Shown: positions 1-9,085, counted from the stretch's first letter. The stretch: 64,000 bases of DNA from Bacteroidales bacterium (GCA_017423025.1 JAFPGC010000020.1:1-64000), one strand, 5' to 3'. Numbers and translations: made by a program. Notes: generated by a model not told the origin, from the letters alone.

Positions 1-1
1 C

Positions 2-226
2 TTCTCCCCTGCCCAGCTTAAACACCTGTCCCAGATGGCATCGGCCGGTCTGGCAAGAAGTATCAAACCCGCGTTCACCACGGCGGACGGAGATACCGTC
101 TATGCCATTTCCGTGGGGAAAGACACAGAAAAGGTGACAGCTAACCTGAACGCCGTGGGCGCTCTGTCTGCCACCTTGGTGGAAGAGGCTATTGCCGACG
201 CGGTACGCTCGGCCGGGATTCAATAA
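2..226 (+). CDS. P1/S58 family peptidase (DmpA-like), C-terminal fragment
   Basis: The frame is open from the left edge of the window and ends at TAA 224-226, so only the last 74 residues are present. They include ARSIKP, a DGDTVYAIS stretch and a closing AIADAVRSAG helix. This matches the C-terminus of the DmpA/P1 (MEROPS S58) aminopeptidase family, self-processing Ntn-type hydrolases that remove N-terminal residues from peptides. The autocleavage Ser lies outside the window, so activity cannot be judged. The internal ATG at 35 is not a start, because the homology runs upstream of it. Substrate and location are unknown. A short UUCG-loop hairpin follows at 278-295. Confidence 0.75.
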   Translation, partial: FSPAQLKHLSQMASAGLARSIKPAFTTADGDTVYAISVGKDTEKVTANLNAVGALSATLVEEAIADAVRSAGIQ

Positions 227-277
227 GCCTTAATTCTCTTCTTTTGGAAGAGATTGGCGGCCTCCAGGCGGTATTAC

Positions 278-295
278 TACAGGATTCGTCCTGTA
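278..295 (+). terminator. UUCG-loop hairpin downstream of the P1 peptidase gene
   Basis: TACAGGA and TCCTGTA pair perfectly around a TTCG tetraloop. The following bases (AATAAGG) are not a T-tract, so it is at best a weak terminator or an RNA-stabilising end. The rest of the 227-387 stretch shows nothing recognisable. Confidence 0.35.
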
Positions 296-387
296 AATAA
301 GGACGGATCAAAGGGAGCTTTTTCCGAAGAGTTCAGCGCTGTAACGAGACTGATGATTCCTTAAGAATCAATATCGCTAAGATTTCA

Positions 388-417
388 TTGGTATTTCACG
401 AAAAAGCACTATTTTTG
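388..417 (+). promoter_or_regulatory. Bacteroidota-type promoter for the DUF1846 gene
   Basis: TTGG at 388-391 and TATTTTTG at 410-417 are 18 bases apart and match the phylum's -33 (TTTG) and -7 (TAnnTTTG) boxes. The ATG follows at 446, leaving a leader of about 20-25 bases. Confidence 0.7.
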
Positions 418-445
418 TGTCCCGTATTCACACAAACACACTTTT

Positions 446-1930
446 ATGAAATACGGGTTCGACAACGACAAATACCTCAAGATTCAGTCAGAGCACATTA
501 AGGAGCGCATCGCCAAATTCGGCGATAAATTGTACATGGAATTCGGCGGCAAACTCTTTGATGATTATCACGCCAGCCGCGTTCTTCCCGGCTTCCATCC
601 GGACAGTAAGATGCAGATGCTCCTCCAGCTCAAGGACGATGTGGAGATTGTCATTGTCATCAGTGCTGTAGATATCGAGAAGAACAAAATCCGCAGTGAC
701 CTGGGAATTACCTACGATATGGACGTTCTCCGTCTGAGGGATGAGTTCCTGGAGCGTGAACTCAGTGTGAACAGCGTCGTAATCACCCACTTCAACGGCC
801 AGGCCAGTGCCGAGGCTTACCGCAAGCGTCTGGAGAATATGGGCATCAAGGTGTATTATCACCATACCATTGAAGGTTATCCCCAGAATGTGGCACTCAT
901 TGACTCCGACGAAGGATTTGGCAAGAACGACTATGTGGAAACCACCAAGCCCCTGGTGGTCATAACGGCTCCCGGCCCTGGCAGTGGCAAGATGGCGGTT
1001 TGTCTGAGCCAGTTATACCAGGAGAACAAGCGCGGTATCAAAGCCGGCTACGCCAAGTTCGAGACCTTCCCCGTTTGGAACATGCCCCTGGCCCATCCGG
1101 TCAATATGGCCTACGAAGCCGCTACGGCCGATTTGGACGATGTCAACATGATTGACCCCTTCCACCTGGAAGCATACGGAGAAACCACCGTCAATTACAA
1201 TCGGGATATTGAGATTTTCCCCGTGATGAACGCCCTCTTTGAGGATATCTACGGCAGTTCCCCCTACAAGTCCCCCACCGATATGGGCGTGAACATGATA
1301 GGCTACTGCATCAGCGACGACGAGGTCTGCCGCGAGGCCTCCCTCCAGGAGATTATCCGCCGCTACTATACTTCCCTTTGCAGTTTTGCCGAAGGAAAGG
1401 CTACGGAGAGTGAGGTCAACAAGATTGCCCTGGTGATGAAGCACGCCAAAATCACCACTGACTATCGCAAAACCACCGTGGCGGCCCGGGAAAGGCTGGA
1501 AAAAAACGGCGGTACCTCTTCCACCGCAGCCATCGAACTGGAGGACGGCACCATCCTTACGGCCGAATCCAGTCCCCTGCTGGGCCCCAGCGCCGCGTTG
1601 CTGCTCAACGCCCTGAAACACCTGGCCGGCATCCCGCACAACATCAAGCTCATCCCCCAGAACATGATCGGCCCCATCCAGAGGACCAAGGTTGATTATC
1701 TGCACGGTCACAACCCGCGTCTGCATACGGACGAGGTTCTGGTAGCCATTTCCATGATGAGCCTCCTGGACGAGAACTGCCAGCAGGCCCTGGCCCAGCT
1801 GCCCAATTTGGTGGGAGCTCAGGTGCATTCCTCCGTCATGCTCAGCGAGGTAGATCGCAAGACCTTCAACAAATTAGGGGTCGGACTTACGTGCGACCCC
1901 ATCAGAAAGTTCAAGCCTGCCAAAAAGTAG
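446..1930 (+). CDS. DUF1846 (UPF0371) family protein
   Basis: A 494-residue cytosolic protein of the DUF1846/UPF0371 family, recognised from its opening KYGFDNDKYLKIQSEHI and the conserved GGKLFDDYHASRVLPGF. The family length is about 500 residues, so it is complete. Residues 175-182 (APGPGSGK) resemble a P-loop, which suggests nucleotide binding, but no reaction is established for the family as far as I know. There is no signal peptide or membrane segment. It has its own promoter. Its stop codon lies one base from the stop of the convergent aminopeptidase gene, with no terminator between them. The family assignment is firm and the function is unknown. Confidence 0.85.
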   Translation: MKYGFDNDKYLKIQSEHIKERIAKFGDKLYMEFGGKLFDDYHASRVLPGFHPDSKMQMLLQLKDDVEIVIVISAVDIEKNKIRSDLGITYDMDVLRLRDEFLERELSVNSVVITHFNGQASAEAYRKRLENMGIKVYYHHTIEGYPQNVALIDSDEGFGKNDYVETTKPLVVITAPGPGSGKMAVCLSQLYQENKRGIKAGYAKFETFPVWNMPLAHPVNMAYEAATADLDDVNMIDPFHLEAYGETTVNYNRDIEIFPVMNALFEDIYGSSPYKSPTDMGVNMIGYCISDDEVCREASLQEIIRRYYTSLCSFAEGKATESEVNKIALVMKHAKITTDYRKTTVAARERLEKNGGTSSTAAIELEDGTILTAESSPLLGPSAALLLNALKHLAGIPHNIKLIPQNMIGPIQRTKVDYLHGHNPRLHTDEVLVAISMMSLLDENCQQALAQLPNLVGAQVHSSVMLSEVDRKTFNKLGVGLTCDPIRKFKPAKK

Positions 1931-1931
1931 G

Positions 1932-3323
1932 CTATTCTTCGGGCAGGAACATAGGATCCCAGGCGGGCAGAAGAATGGGCTTCTGGTCCATCAGAGCCAT
2001 GATATCGTCCGGGACATATTTCTTCTCTACCACCAGACGGAACATGTATTCGTTGAACCATTCATCCGTCATGATGATATTGCCCCTGTAGCCGCTGGTA
2101 ATGCCCCAGCTGTTTTCTACCATCCACTTGACGGGCTGGCCGTTCTTGATATCCACGGCAATGAGCGTCATGGCATGGGTGGAACCGCTGGCATGGGTCT
2201 GGATGCGCTGCCTCTTGTTCATTCCGAAGCTAACCCCCATAAGTGACTCATAATCAAAGTTCTTAAGGTCTGCCACGCCACGGGAACGGTTAAGGAACTT
2301 ACCTACGTCGCAGGAGAAATACAGGGCGGTGTTGTCTTTGATGGAGGCGATGGCCATCTCTTTGATTCTTTCGATCGGAAGATTGAGGTACACCCAGTTC
2401 TGTCCATCGTAGACGTGACGGTCGAATTCGATTTCGTAAACCTTGCCATATTCTACAGCCGGGTTGTTCATGACCATGATATAGTTGTTCTCCAGGTCTT
2501 CGCCTATGAATTCCTCGTAGAAGCTCTTGGGCGTATAAGTGTTCTCGCTCACGAACTCGCCTTTAGAGTTGTAGCGGGTCCAGGTGAACTCGGTGGGAGG
2601 AACGCCCAGGCAGAGGGCCAGCATGCGGTATACTTCGCCTAGCATCTGTACCTTTTTGGCCTGCATTTCCTTGGGTTTGGAAGCCCGCAGGATGAGGGCG
2701 TCCTCACGGAGCTTGGTCTTGATCTGGGTGCTCATCTGGGAAGTGTTATTGGCCGATAAGGTCTCCGGCATCACCTCCGAGGGCACTACGCCATATTTCA
2801 TCACCAGATTGGATACACCGGTAAACTGACCGCCGTCACTGAGAGGATTGGAAAGGAGCCAGTCCACTTTGCGGTCGTCCAGCGGTAGGTCTTTGGTATC
2901 AATGATGCCCTGCAGGAACAGGTTGGCTTTTTCCAGTTGATCGTAGAAGAAGAGATAATTCTGGGAGAAAGTGAAGGTACCCAGGTGGTGCTTCTGGATC
3001 ATGCGGGCACGCAAGACATTGAGACCGGTGAACAGCCAGCAGCGTCCACTGGATTTTTGGTCTGTACGGCCCCTGGTCACCACTTCATCGCTGAAATGCG
3101 TGTCAATCATGGCCAAATTGTCCGTAGATAAGGCCAGCGAGTTGATGGGCGTGCTGTTCAGCGCATTGCGCAAGGCCTTGTCGGCCGCATTGCCCTCATA
3201 GGCAGCGCTGATTTCTTTGAGCATATCGGCCGATATGCCGCCTTTGGGATTGCCGGCAGGCTTTTGGGCAAAAGCAGCTACAGACAGGAACACGGTAGCG
3301 GTTAGCAGAAGCGTCTTTTTCAT
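1932..3323 (-). CDS. Secreted C1-family aminopeptidase (bleomycin hydrolase/PepC type)
   Basis: A 463-residue papain-fold cysteine peptidase of the C1B (PepC/BlmH) group. The triad is visible: Cys95 in SSGRCWLFTGL, His in STHAMTLIAV and Asn in VENSWG. Classic PepC is cytosolic, but this protein starts with a clear signal peptide (residues 1-19, ending AFA before Q20), so it is probably periplasmic and trims peptides there, as is common in Bacteroidota. A minus-strand TAnnTTTG box lies 25 bases upstream of the ATG, back to back with the mntP promoter. It stands alone transcriptionally. The family call is firm; the location is inferred from the signal peptide. Confidence 0.88.
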   Translation of the reverse strand: MKKTLLLTATVFLSVAAFAQKPAGNPKGGISADMLKEISAAYEGNAADKALRNALNSTPINSLALSTDNLAMIDTHFSDEVVTRGRTDQKSSGRCWLFTGLNVLRARMIQKHHLGTFTFSQNYLFFYDQLEKANLFLQGIIDTKDLPLDDRKVDWLLSNPLSDGGQFTGVSNLVMKYGVVPSEVMPETLSANNTSQMSTQIKTKLREDALILRASKPKEMQAKKVQMLGEVYRMLALCLGVPPTEFTWTRYNSKGEFVSENTYTPKSFYEEFIGEDLENNYIMVMNNPAVEYGKVYEIEFDRHVYDGQNWVYLNLPIERIKEMAIASIKDNTALYFSCDVGKFLNRSRGVADLKNFDYESLMGVSFGMNKRQRIQTHASGSTHAMTLIAVDIKNGQPVKWMVENSWGITSGYRGNIIMTDEWFNEYMFRLVVEKKYVPDDIMALMDQKPILLPAWDPMFLPEE

Positions 3324-3347
3324 AAAAGTGTGTGTTTATATTGAAAA

Positions 3348-3355
3348 CAAATCTA
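3348..3355 (-). promoter_or_regulatory. -7 box of the C1 aminopeptidase gene
   Basis: Read on the minus strand it is TAGATTTG, a perfect TAnnTTTG, 25 bases upstream of the ATG. It is back to back with the mntP -7 box at 3368-3375, so the two divergent promoters overlap within about 30 bases. Confidence 0.6.
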
Positions 3356-3367
3356 ACATATTTTAAG

Positions 3368-3375
3368 TAACTTTG
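3368..3375 (+). promoter_or_regulatory. -7 box of mntP
   Basis: TAACTTTG ends only 10 bases before the mntP ATG at 3386, which predicts a 5' leader of about five bases or a nearly leaderless mRNA. I see no manganese riboswitch in the 62-base divergent gap. Confidence 0.6.
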
Positions 3376-3385
3376 CAAACCTCTT

Positions 3386-3955
3386 ATGTGGGAACACTTT
3401 CTCATAGCTCTCGCGCTGGCCATGGACTGTTTTGCCGTATCCGTGGTCTGCGGTGTCCTTATCCGGAAATGGGAGATGAGGCTGGTGCTTCGACTGGCCT
3501 TTCTCTTCGGCCTTTTCCAGGCCATGATGCCCCTTATTGGCTGGGCCCTTACCACGCATTTCAGCCAGTATCTGGAAGCCGTTGACCATTGGATAGCCTT
3601 TGCCATGCTGGGCTTTATCGGCGGCAAAATGATCTGGGATTCCTTCAAGGACGAAGATGAGCCGCATCTTAACCCGCGGGGCTTCAAAACCCAGCTGGCC
3701 ATGGCCGTAGCCACCAGCATTGACGCCCTGGCCGTGGGCATTACCTACGCTTGTACGGGCTACAATTCCATCCGCTCCATCTCTTTGCCGCTGGGGATTA
3801 TCGGCCTTGTATCCTTTGTTATGAGCATCCTGGGCTTCAGCCTAGGGGTACGATTTGGCGAGGCCGTGAACAAAAAAATGCGCCCAGAGTTACTGGGCGG
3901 CATTATTCTCATTGGTATTGGCGTCAAGATTCTCATTGAGCATCTTTCCGCGTAG
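3386..3955 (+). CDS. mntP: Manganese efflux pump MntP
   Basis: A 189-residue inner-membrane protein with six hydrophobic segments arranged as two DUF204 repeats. The first repeat carries the MDCFAVS signature and the second SIDALAVG, whose Asp residues are needed for transport in the family. The length equals the family norm. It exports Mn2+ to avoid toxicity. The start is fixed by the promoter ten bases upstream. Its last 23 bases overlap the end of the convergent FAD/Fe-S dehydrogenase gene, an unusual tail-to-tail coding overlap. Confidence 0.93.
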   Translation: MWEHFLIALALAMDCFAVSVVCGVLIRKWEMRLVLRLAFLFGLFQAMMPLIGWALTTHFSQYLEAVDHWIAFAMLGFIGGKMIWDSFKDEDEPHLNPRGFKTQLAMAVATSIDALAVGITYACTGYNSIRSISLPLGIIGLVSFVMSILGFSLGVRFGEAVNKKMRPELLGGIILIGIGVKILIEHLSA

Positions 3956-6734
3956 TGCAGGCATTTACCAGATAGACAATGGAACGGTAGGTTATGCCGC
4001 CGTTAGTGGAAAGGCCGATTTCACAGGTGCGGCTGTTGGAATAGCCTTCTTTGACGCCGTGCGCCTCCAGGGCCGGTTTTAGCTTTCTGAGGGCATAGGT
4101 ATTGACCTCCGGATGCGTCATCCCCTTGTCCCCGGCATAGGCGCAACAGCCCACATCCTCGGGCACATACACGTTGGTAGAGCACTTCTTTGCCAGGCCG
4201 ATGATGCAGTCCTTGAGGCCCATCAGGCGGGTGGAACAGGTCACGTGCACGGCTATCGGCGTATCAACCGGGTGGAAGTCCAGCTTCTCGGCGAGGAATT
4301 CCGAGATGAATTCGGCCGGTTCATATAAGTGCATGGTTTTGATGCAGCTGCGCATCCTGTGTAAACAAGGGCTTTGGTCGCAGAGAACCGGGTACTTCCC
4401 TTCTTCCGATGCTTCCCAGAGGGCTTCTTCCAGCTCGCGGACCTTCTTGTCGGCTATCTCCGGCATACCTTTGCTTTCCCAGATGGTGCCGCAGCAGAGG
4501 CTTTCCATCCTGGGCGGGAAGAGGACCTCATAACCGGCTTTGTTCAGCAGTTCCACCATCTCCTGATTGAGAGGTTTTACGTTGTCCTTAGGCGCGCGAC
4601 CCATGGTTTGGTTCAAGCAGCTGGGGAAATAAACAACTTTATTGGACTTACTCTCTTGTACTGGTTTACGAACTTTTACAGGAAGCGGAAGTTCCGGTGT
4701 CCAGAGGGGCAGCCCCATAGCATGAAGCCCCTTGTCCACCCCACTCATAGCGGTTTTACCCAGTACGTTTCTGGCACCGTTGGCCAGCCCCAGCGTGCCC
4801 TTGACCAGCGTCTTGGTGCCGCGGAAATGTTCGGCCACCCAGGCGCCCAGCCACTGTCCGGCCGGACTCATGGAATTGCGTCTGAGCTCGTGCGTCAAAT
4901 CGGCCACATTGATGCCCATGGGGCACGAGGTGGAGCACAGGCCATCTCCGGCGCAGGTGACCTGGCCGGGATATTTGTAAGCCTTCTCCAGGGCCTCCCA
5001 GGGCTCCCCTGCCGCCTTTCTGCGGGCTATCTCCCTCTGTACCACAATACGCGTACGGGAACTTAAAGTAAAGCCGCAGGTAACGCAGTTTACTTCGCAG
5101 AAACCGCATTCGATACATTTGTTGATACGTTCGTAAACGGCTGCCACATCTTCGTGTTCCGGATGCAGGACGGGTACGGTCTTGAGTTGCTTGAGATAGC
5201 ACTCGGGGTCTTCATTGAAGATGACGCCGGGATTGAGGATGCCCTTGGGATCCAGCAAAGCCTTGATGCGCTTCATAAGGCCGAAAGCCTTCTCTCCCCA
5301 CTCATATTCCACGAAGGAAGCCATATTGCGGCCGGTTCCGTGCTCCGCTTTAAGGGAACCGTCGTATTTGGAAACCACCAGTTCCACCACATCCTTGATC
5401 ATAGCGTCGTAACGCTCGATATCCTCGCGGGTTTCAAACGCCTGATTGATAATGAAATGGAAGTTCCCTTCAAGGGCGTGTCCGTAGATGCACGAATCGT
5501 CGTAGCCGTGGCGGTCCAGAAGGGCCGATAAGTCGGCGGTAGCCGCCGGAAGGTCCTCAATGTGGAAAGCCACATCCTCAATGAGGCAGGTGGTCCCCTC
5601 CTTGCGGAGACCGCCAACCGTAGGGAAGATTCCCGAGCGGATAGCCCAGTACTGCGCCACTTCCTTGGGATCGGTGGAGAAGCGGACTTCCACCCCAAAG
5701 GGTTCCAGCGTGGCCGTAATGGCCTCTATTTGCTCTTTTAAGGCCTCCGGAGTCTGTGCCTGGGTCTCCGTAAGCACGGCCGTCAAATCGGGCACATCGG
5801 CCTTTAAATGCGGGTCATTTACGGAGGTGAGGCTGCGCTTGTCCAGCAGTTCGGCGGCCGATATGTCATTGGACTTCATGGCCACAACCGCCTTGGCGGC
5901 CGTCACAATGTCCGGGAAGTAAATCATGGCGCTGGCCTTGTAGGGGGCGATGGGCAGCGTTTTCATGGTTACTTCGGCCAGGAAGGCCAGGGTGCCCTCC
6001 GATCCCACCATCAGGTGAGCCAGCATCTCAAAGGGGTCCCCATAGGCCACCAGCGGACGCAGATTCAGGCCCGTCACATTCTTGATGCTATACTTATATA
6101 GGATGCGCTGGGCCAGCTTCTCATCGGCCATCACCTCCTTGTGCAGGTTCTCAAGCCCTTCCACAATTTCGGGATGGCTTTTCCGGAAAGCGCTGCGGGA
6201 GGCTTCTGAGCCCGTGTCCAGAAGGGTTCCATCGGCCATCACTATCTTTGCGCTTACCAGCATCTTGTCGGAATTGGCGTGCGTGCCGCAGCTCATGCCG
6301 GAGGCGTTGTTGGCTACAATGCCGCCCACCATGCAGCTGCCGATAGACGCCGGATCCGGGCCGAAATGCCGTCCAAAGGGCGCCAGATGCTGATTTACTT
6401 TGGCACCCACTATACCGGGTTGCAACGTGACGGTGGTGTCCGGGTGGTACTCCCACTTCTCCCAGTTCTTGCCGGCCACCAATAGGATGCTGTCCGTGAT
6501 AGCCTGGCCGGAAAGCGAGGTTCCTGCCGCCCGGAAGGTGACGGGGAGGTTAAAACGCGAAGCCAGTTCCAGGACTTGGGATACTTCCTGGTCATTTGCG
6601 GCCCTCAGGACCACCTGGGGCGTCATTTTGTATTCGCTGGCATCCGTTCCCCAGGCCAAGGTACGGAGCTCGTCGGTATAGATGCGGTCGGCCGGAAGGA
6701 TGCCCTTCACGGCCTTAAGAAACTCTTCGGTCAT
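3933..6734 (-). CDS. FAD-linked oxidase with C-terminal Fe-S domain (D-2-hydroxyacid dehydrogenase type)
   Basis: A 933-residue fusion. The N-terminal FAD-binding (PCMH) half includes PVTFRAAGTSLSGQA and GGIVANNASGMSCGT. A GlcD-type cap domain contains HALEGNFHF and AEHGTGRN. Next come two ferredoxin-like clusters (CIECGFCEVNCVTCGF and CAGDGLCSTSCP), then a CCG-type domain with CCGTIWES and CCAYAGDKG. This architecture belongs to soluble D-lactate or D-2-hydroxyglutarate dehydrogenases that oxidise D-2-hydroxyacids and pass electrons through the Fe-S centres. The exact substrate cannot be read from sequence. The start codon overlaps the HD-domain gene's stop (ATGA), so it is the last gene of the 9.1-3.9 kb operon. 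The start MTEEFLKAV fits the family. Confidence 0.88.
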   Translation of the reverse strand: MTEEFLKAVKGILPADRIYTDELRTLAWGTDASEYKMTPQVVLRAANDQEVSQVLELASRFNLPVTFRAAGTSLSGQAITDSILLVAGKNWEKWEYHPDTTVTLQPGIVGAKVNQHLAPFGRHFGPDPASIGSCMVGGIVANNASGMSCGTHANSDKMLVSAKIVMADGTLLDTGSEASRSAFRKSHPEIVEGLENLHKEVMADEKLAQRILYKYSIKNVTGLNLRPLVAYGDPFEMLAHLMVGSEGTLAFLAEVTMKTLPIAPYKASAMIYFPDIVTAAKAVVAMKSNDISAAELLDKRSLTSVNDPHLKADVPDLTAVLTETQAQTPEALKEQIEAITATLEPFGVEVRFSTDPKEVAQYWAIRSGIFPTVGGLRKEGTTCLIEDVAFHIEDLPAATADLSALLDRHGYDDSCIYGHALEGNFHFIINQAFETREDIERYDAMIKDVVELVVSKYDGSLKAEHGTGRNMASFVEYEWGEKAFGLMKRIKALLDPKGILNPGVIFNEDPECYLKQLKTVPVLHPEHEDVAAVYERINKCIECGFCEVNCVTCGFTLSSRTRIVVQREIARRKAAGEPWEALEKAYKYPGQVTCAGDGLCSTSCPMGINVADLTHELRRNSMSPAGQWLGAWVAEHFRGTKTLVKGTLGLANGARNVLGKTAMSGVDKGLHAMGLPLWTPELPLPVKVRKPVQESKSNKVVYFPSCLNQTMGRAPKDNVKPLNQEMVELLNKAGYEVLFPPRMESLCCGTIWESKGMPEIADKKVRELEEALWEASEEGKYPVLCDQSPCLHRMRSCIKTMHLYEPAEFISEFLAEKLDFHPVDTPIAVHVTCSTRLMGLKDCIIGLAKKCSTNVYVPEDVGCCAYAGDKGMTHPEVNTYALRKLKPALEAHGVKEGYSNSRTCEIGLSTNGGITYRSIVYLVNACTTRKDAQ

Positions 6735-7381
6735 AGCGTCTCTTCAGCAAACTGTTTTTCGAAAATGGTTCTAAGGTATTTCTCGTCCCGGATAATGGCC
6801 CTCAGGCGCTCCAGGGGCTCTTCATTGGGCGAACCCTTGATAAGGAGTTTGAGATAGCCGCCTTCGGCGTATTTCTCGTGAAGATGCTCCAGGGTGCGCT
6901 CCCAGTGGCCTTCACGGTCCAGTTCGGGATAATGGGAAAGGCCGAACTGGATGGTACGGCGGATAATGGTTTCCGGCACTATCATGCGGTCGGCTTCGGC
7001 CACCAGGCAGCCGTAGATGCTTCTTGGAGGCGTCTTGGCGCTGGCCCTGTGGTCTTCCGCCGCCTGGGCGATGGTTTCGATTTCCTCAGGGGTAAACCAC
7101 TGGCGCAGCCGGGCATCGGCCCTGATGATGCGTCCGCTTTCCAGGTGATGGGTTTCGCGGCATACGCTCAGCCCCACATCGTGGCAGGCGGCGGCTGTGT
7201 ACAGCATGTCGGGGTTCACATCGGCCCGGTTGATGGCCATGCTGAGTGCCCTTTCCACTACGCTGCGGGCGTGGTCTTCCTTGTGAGCCTTGTCAAAGGA
7301 GGCATATTGCGGAATAACCGTTCCCTCTATGTAGGTTACCAGGGAAGGCTCCAGGGGCTTAATAAGTTCGTTATAAGTCAT
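6731..7381 (-). CDS. HD-domain phosphohydrolase
   Basis: A 216-residue cytosolic HD-superfamily protein. The metal-binding motif is seen as H in EDHARSV near residue 38, the HD pair in AACHDVGLS near residue 68, HHLESG near residue 80 and a later EDHR. The family hydrolyses phosphate esters of nucleotides or related molecules using divalent metals; the substrate is not predictable here. It overlaps the Nudix gene by 11 bases upstream and the dehydrogenase gene by 4 bases downstream, so translation is probably coupled. Pairing with a Nudix hydrolase suggests a metabolite-cleanup role, which is inference. Confidence 0.8.
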   Translation of the reverse strand: MTYNELIKPLEPSLVTYIEGTVIPQYASFDKAHKEDHARSVVERALSMAINRADVNPDMLYTAAACHDVGLSVCRETHHLESGRIIRADARLRQWFTPEEIETIAQAAEDHRASAKTPPRSIYGCLVAEADRMIVPETIIRRTIQFGLSHYPELDREGHWERTLEHLHEKYAEGGYLKLLIKGSPNEEPLERLRAIIRDEKYLRTIFEKQFAEETL

Positions 7382-7931
7382 TGCTGAAATATTTGAGCAA
7401 GGGGGAAATCATCAGGGACTGGATAAGCTGATTCTCGCGAAGGAGGGTCTTCACCTCCTCTTCGGTCAGAAGATGTACTTCCAGTTCCTCGGTGGCATCC
7501 AGATGGGTCTCCCCCACTTTTTCAACACCTTTGGCCAGGAAGCAGTGCGTGAAATTGGACATCGAGCTGGGGTTGGGGGTGATGTCCATGATATGAGACC
7601 ACTCCCCTTTTCCATAGCCGGTTTCTTCGGCCAACTCCCTCTGGGCGGCCTGCAGGGGCGTTTCTCCGGCCTCCATTACGCCGCACGGGAGCTCGTAGCA
7701 CGTCATCCCCACGGCATGCCGGTACTGCCTTTCCATCACGAAATGCCCATCGGCCGTAATGGCGATGACATTTACCCAGTCCGGATATTCCACAACGTAG
7801 TATTCCGGATTCACCCGTCCGTCAGGCAGTTGCACCTGGTCCTTGCGGGCTGTCAGCCACGGTCTCTTGAAAAGATATTCCGTGGACAGGATCTTCCATC
7901 GGCGGGTATTGTCTTTAGGAATTATGGACAT
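7371..7931 (-). CDS. Nudix hydrolase (ADP-ribose pyrophosphatase-like)
   Basis: A 186-residue protein with a complete Nudix box, G-x5-E-x7-REL-AEE-TG, around residues 85-107 (GVMEAGETP and then RELAEETGYG). The preceding layout (WLTARKDQVQLPDG, then VEYPDWVNVIAI) resembles ADP-sugar/ADP-ribose pyrophosphatases, which cut the pyrophosphate bond of nucleoside diphosphate derivatives with Mg2+. Substrate preference is not certain. It starts three bases after the DUF4421 gene and overlaps the HD-domain gene, placing it in the middle of a four-gene operon. The ATG at 7931 is the only plausible start. Confidence 0.85.
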   Translation of the reverse strand: MSIIPKDNTRRWKILSTEYLFKRPWLTARKDQVQLPDGRVNPEYYVVEYPDWVNVIAITADGHFVMERQYRHAVGMTCYELPCGVMEAGETPLQAAQRELAEETGYGKGEWSHIMDITPNPSSMSNFTHCFLAKGVEKVGETHLDATEELEVHLLTEEEVKTLLRENQLIQSLMISPLLKYFSNDL

Positions 7932-7934
7932 ATT

Positions 7935-9071
7935 CTAGAAACGGTAATGGACTTCAAAACTTCCGACGCAGTTGGAAAGATGACCGAGAACGTTCAACTT
8001 GTAATAGTACTCCGGTTCTCCGGAGGCTGTGGAAGGAAAATCGTTCTGTGTAAGTTCCCCGCTGCGGAAGCGGTTGTAGTTAAACTCAAAGCTTCCGTTG
8101 ATATAAAAATGGCCGATGGCATAGCAGAGGCCAACCTTCCCCAAGGCATTGGGCCAAAGACGACCGTGAACCGGGACTTTCTCTTCTCCATCTTTGATCA
8201 GGTGCGACATCCTCATTTCATTCACCACAGTAAGCTGTGGAATGGCGGTAATGTTGAAGGTCAGGTTGCGAAGGCGTCTTATGTTTTTCCCCGATTCGGC
8301 GTCCCGGTGATACAGAACCCAGTTGAACGAGTAACCGGCCCCTATCGAAGCCTGCCAGGTAGAATACCCCACCAGGTTCAACATCAGGCTGCTGACGATA
8401 GACTTCTTCTCAGGGAGGGAGACATTTCCATTGAGGAATTTGGCTCCTGCCAGAAAAGAGCCGGCCGATTTCCTCTGGACCAGTTTTCCCGTATAGGCCG
8501 AAGGATAGGAGAACTTCTTGTGATTGAAAATATAAAAACCGCTAACCCTCCAAATACTGGCCGTAACAGGAAAGTCCTTTACTTCGCCTGGTACGAAACC
8601 CTTCAGATCAATATCGCAGGAGCCTATATCGTGGATATTGGAATAATATAGCTGGGCGGCGAATTTGGTGTCGGCCCAATCGAATGAAAAGTGTCGGTCC
8701 TTTTTATTACCTTTTCCTACGGCCACAGAATACCCCAGCCTGATGGGACCATATCCTCCGCCAACTCCAATATGGTGAGTTACATCATTTATTAGTTTGA
8801 GGCGGATCTCCCCCTCCACCTTGGTCTCACCATCCATTTCCAATCTGATGGGTGCATCAATGCCTATCCTGTCCCAACGGGCCTTGTATGTCGGGGAAAC
8901 ATTCCAGCCCTTGAAAGGTTGGAAAACATAGGTGGAATCCAGGTTCTTGTCCGGCGCCATCATCTTGTTCCATATCTTCAGGCCCCACTCCTTGAAACTC
9001 TGCGCCTGACTTTCCTGTTGAAAGGCAAACCAAGCGCCGGCAGCGATCAATATGAGCACCCATCGTTTCAA
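7935..9071 (-). CDS. DUF4421 outer-membrane-type protein
   Basis: About 378 residues. The N-terminus reads MKRWVLILIAAGAWFAFQQ followed by ESQAQ if translation starts at the TTG at 9069-9071, which gives a textbook signal peptide. The first in-frame codon of the open frame (TTG 9078-9080) lies inside the -7 box and is unlikely. The mature part is a DUF4421 protein, rich in alternating aromatic and polar strands, so probably an outer-membrane beta-barrel; its substrate is unknown. It is the first gene of the operon with the Nudix, HD and FAD/Fe-S genes. The start choice is moderately sure. Confidence 0.72.
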   Translation of the reverse strand: MKRWVLILIAAGAWFAFQQESQAQSFKEWGLKIWNKMMAPDKNLDSTYVFQPFKGWNVSPTYKARWDRIGIDAPIRLEMDGETKVEGEIRLKLINDVTHHIGVGGGYGPIRLGYSVAVGKGNKKDRHFSFDWADTKFAAQLYYSNIHDIGSCDIDLKGFVPGEVKDFPVTASIWRVSGFYIFNHKKFSYPSAYTGKLVQRKSAGSFLAGAKFLNGNVSLPEKKSIVSSLMLNLVGYSTWQASIGAGYSFNWVLYHRDAESGKNIRRLRNLTFNITAIPQLTVVNEMRMSHLIKDGEEKVPVHGRLWPNALGKVGLCYAIGHFYINGSFEFNYNRFRSGELTQNDFPSTASGEPEYYYKLNVLGHLSNCVGSFEVHYRF

Positions 9072-9077
9072 ATCATA

Positions 9078-9085
9078 CAAAGATA
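9078..9085 (-). promoter_or_regulatory. -7 box of the DUF4421-led operon
   Basis: On the minus strand it reads TATCTTTG. It sits so close to the coding region that the predicted transcript start falls at or just before the TTG start at 9071. This supports a leaderless or nearly leaderless message for a four-gene operon. Confidence 0.55.
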
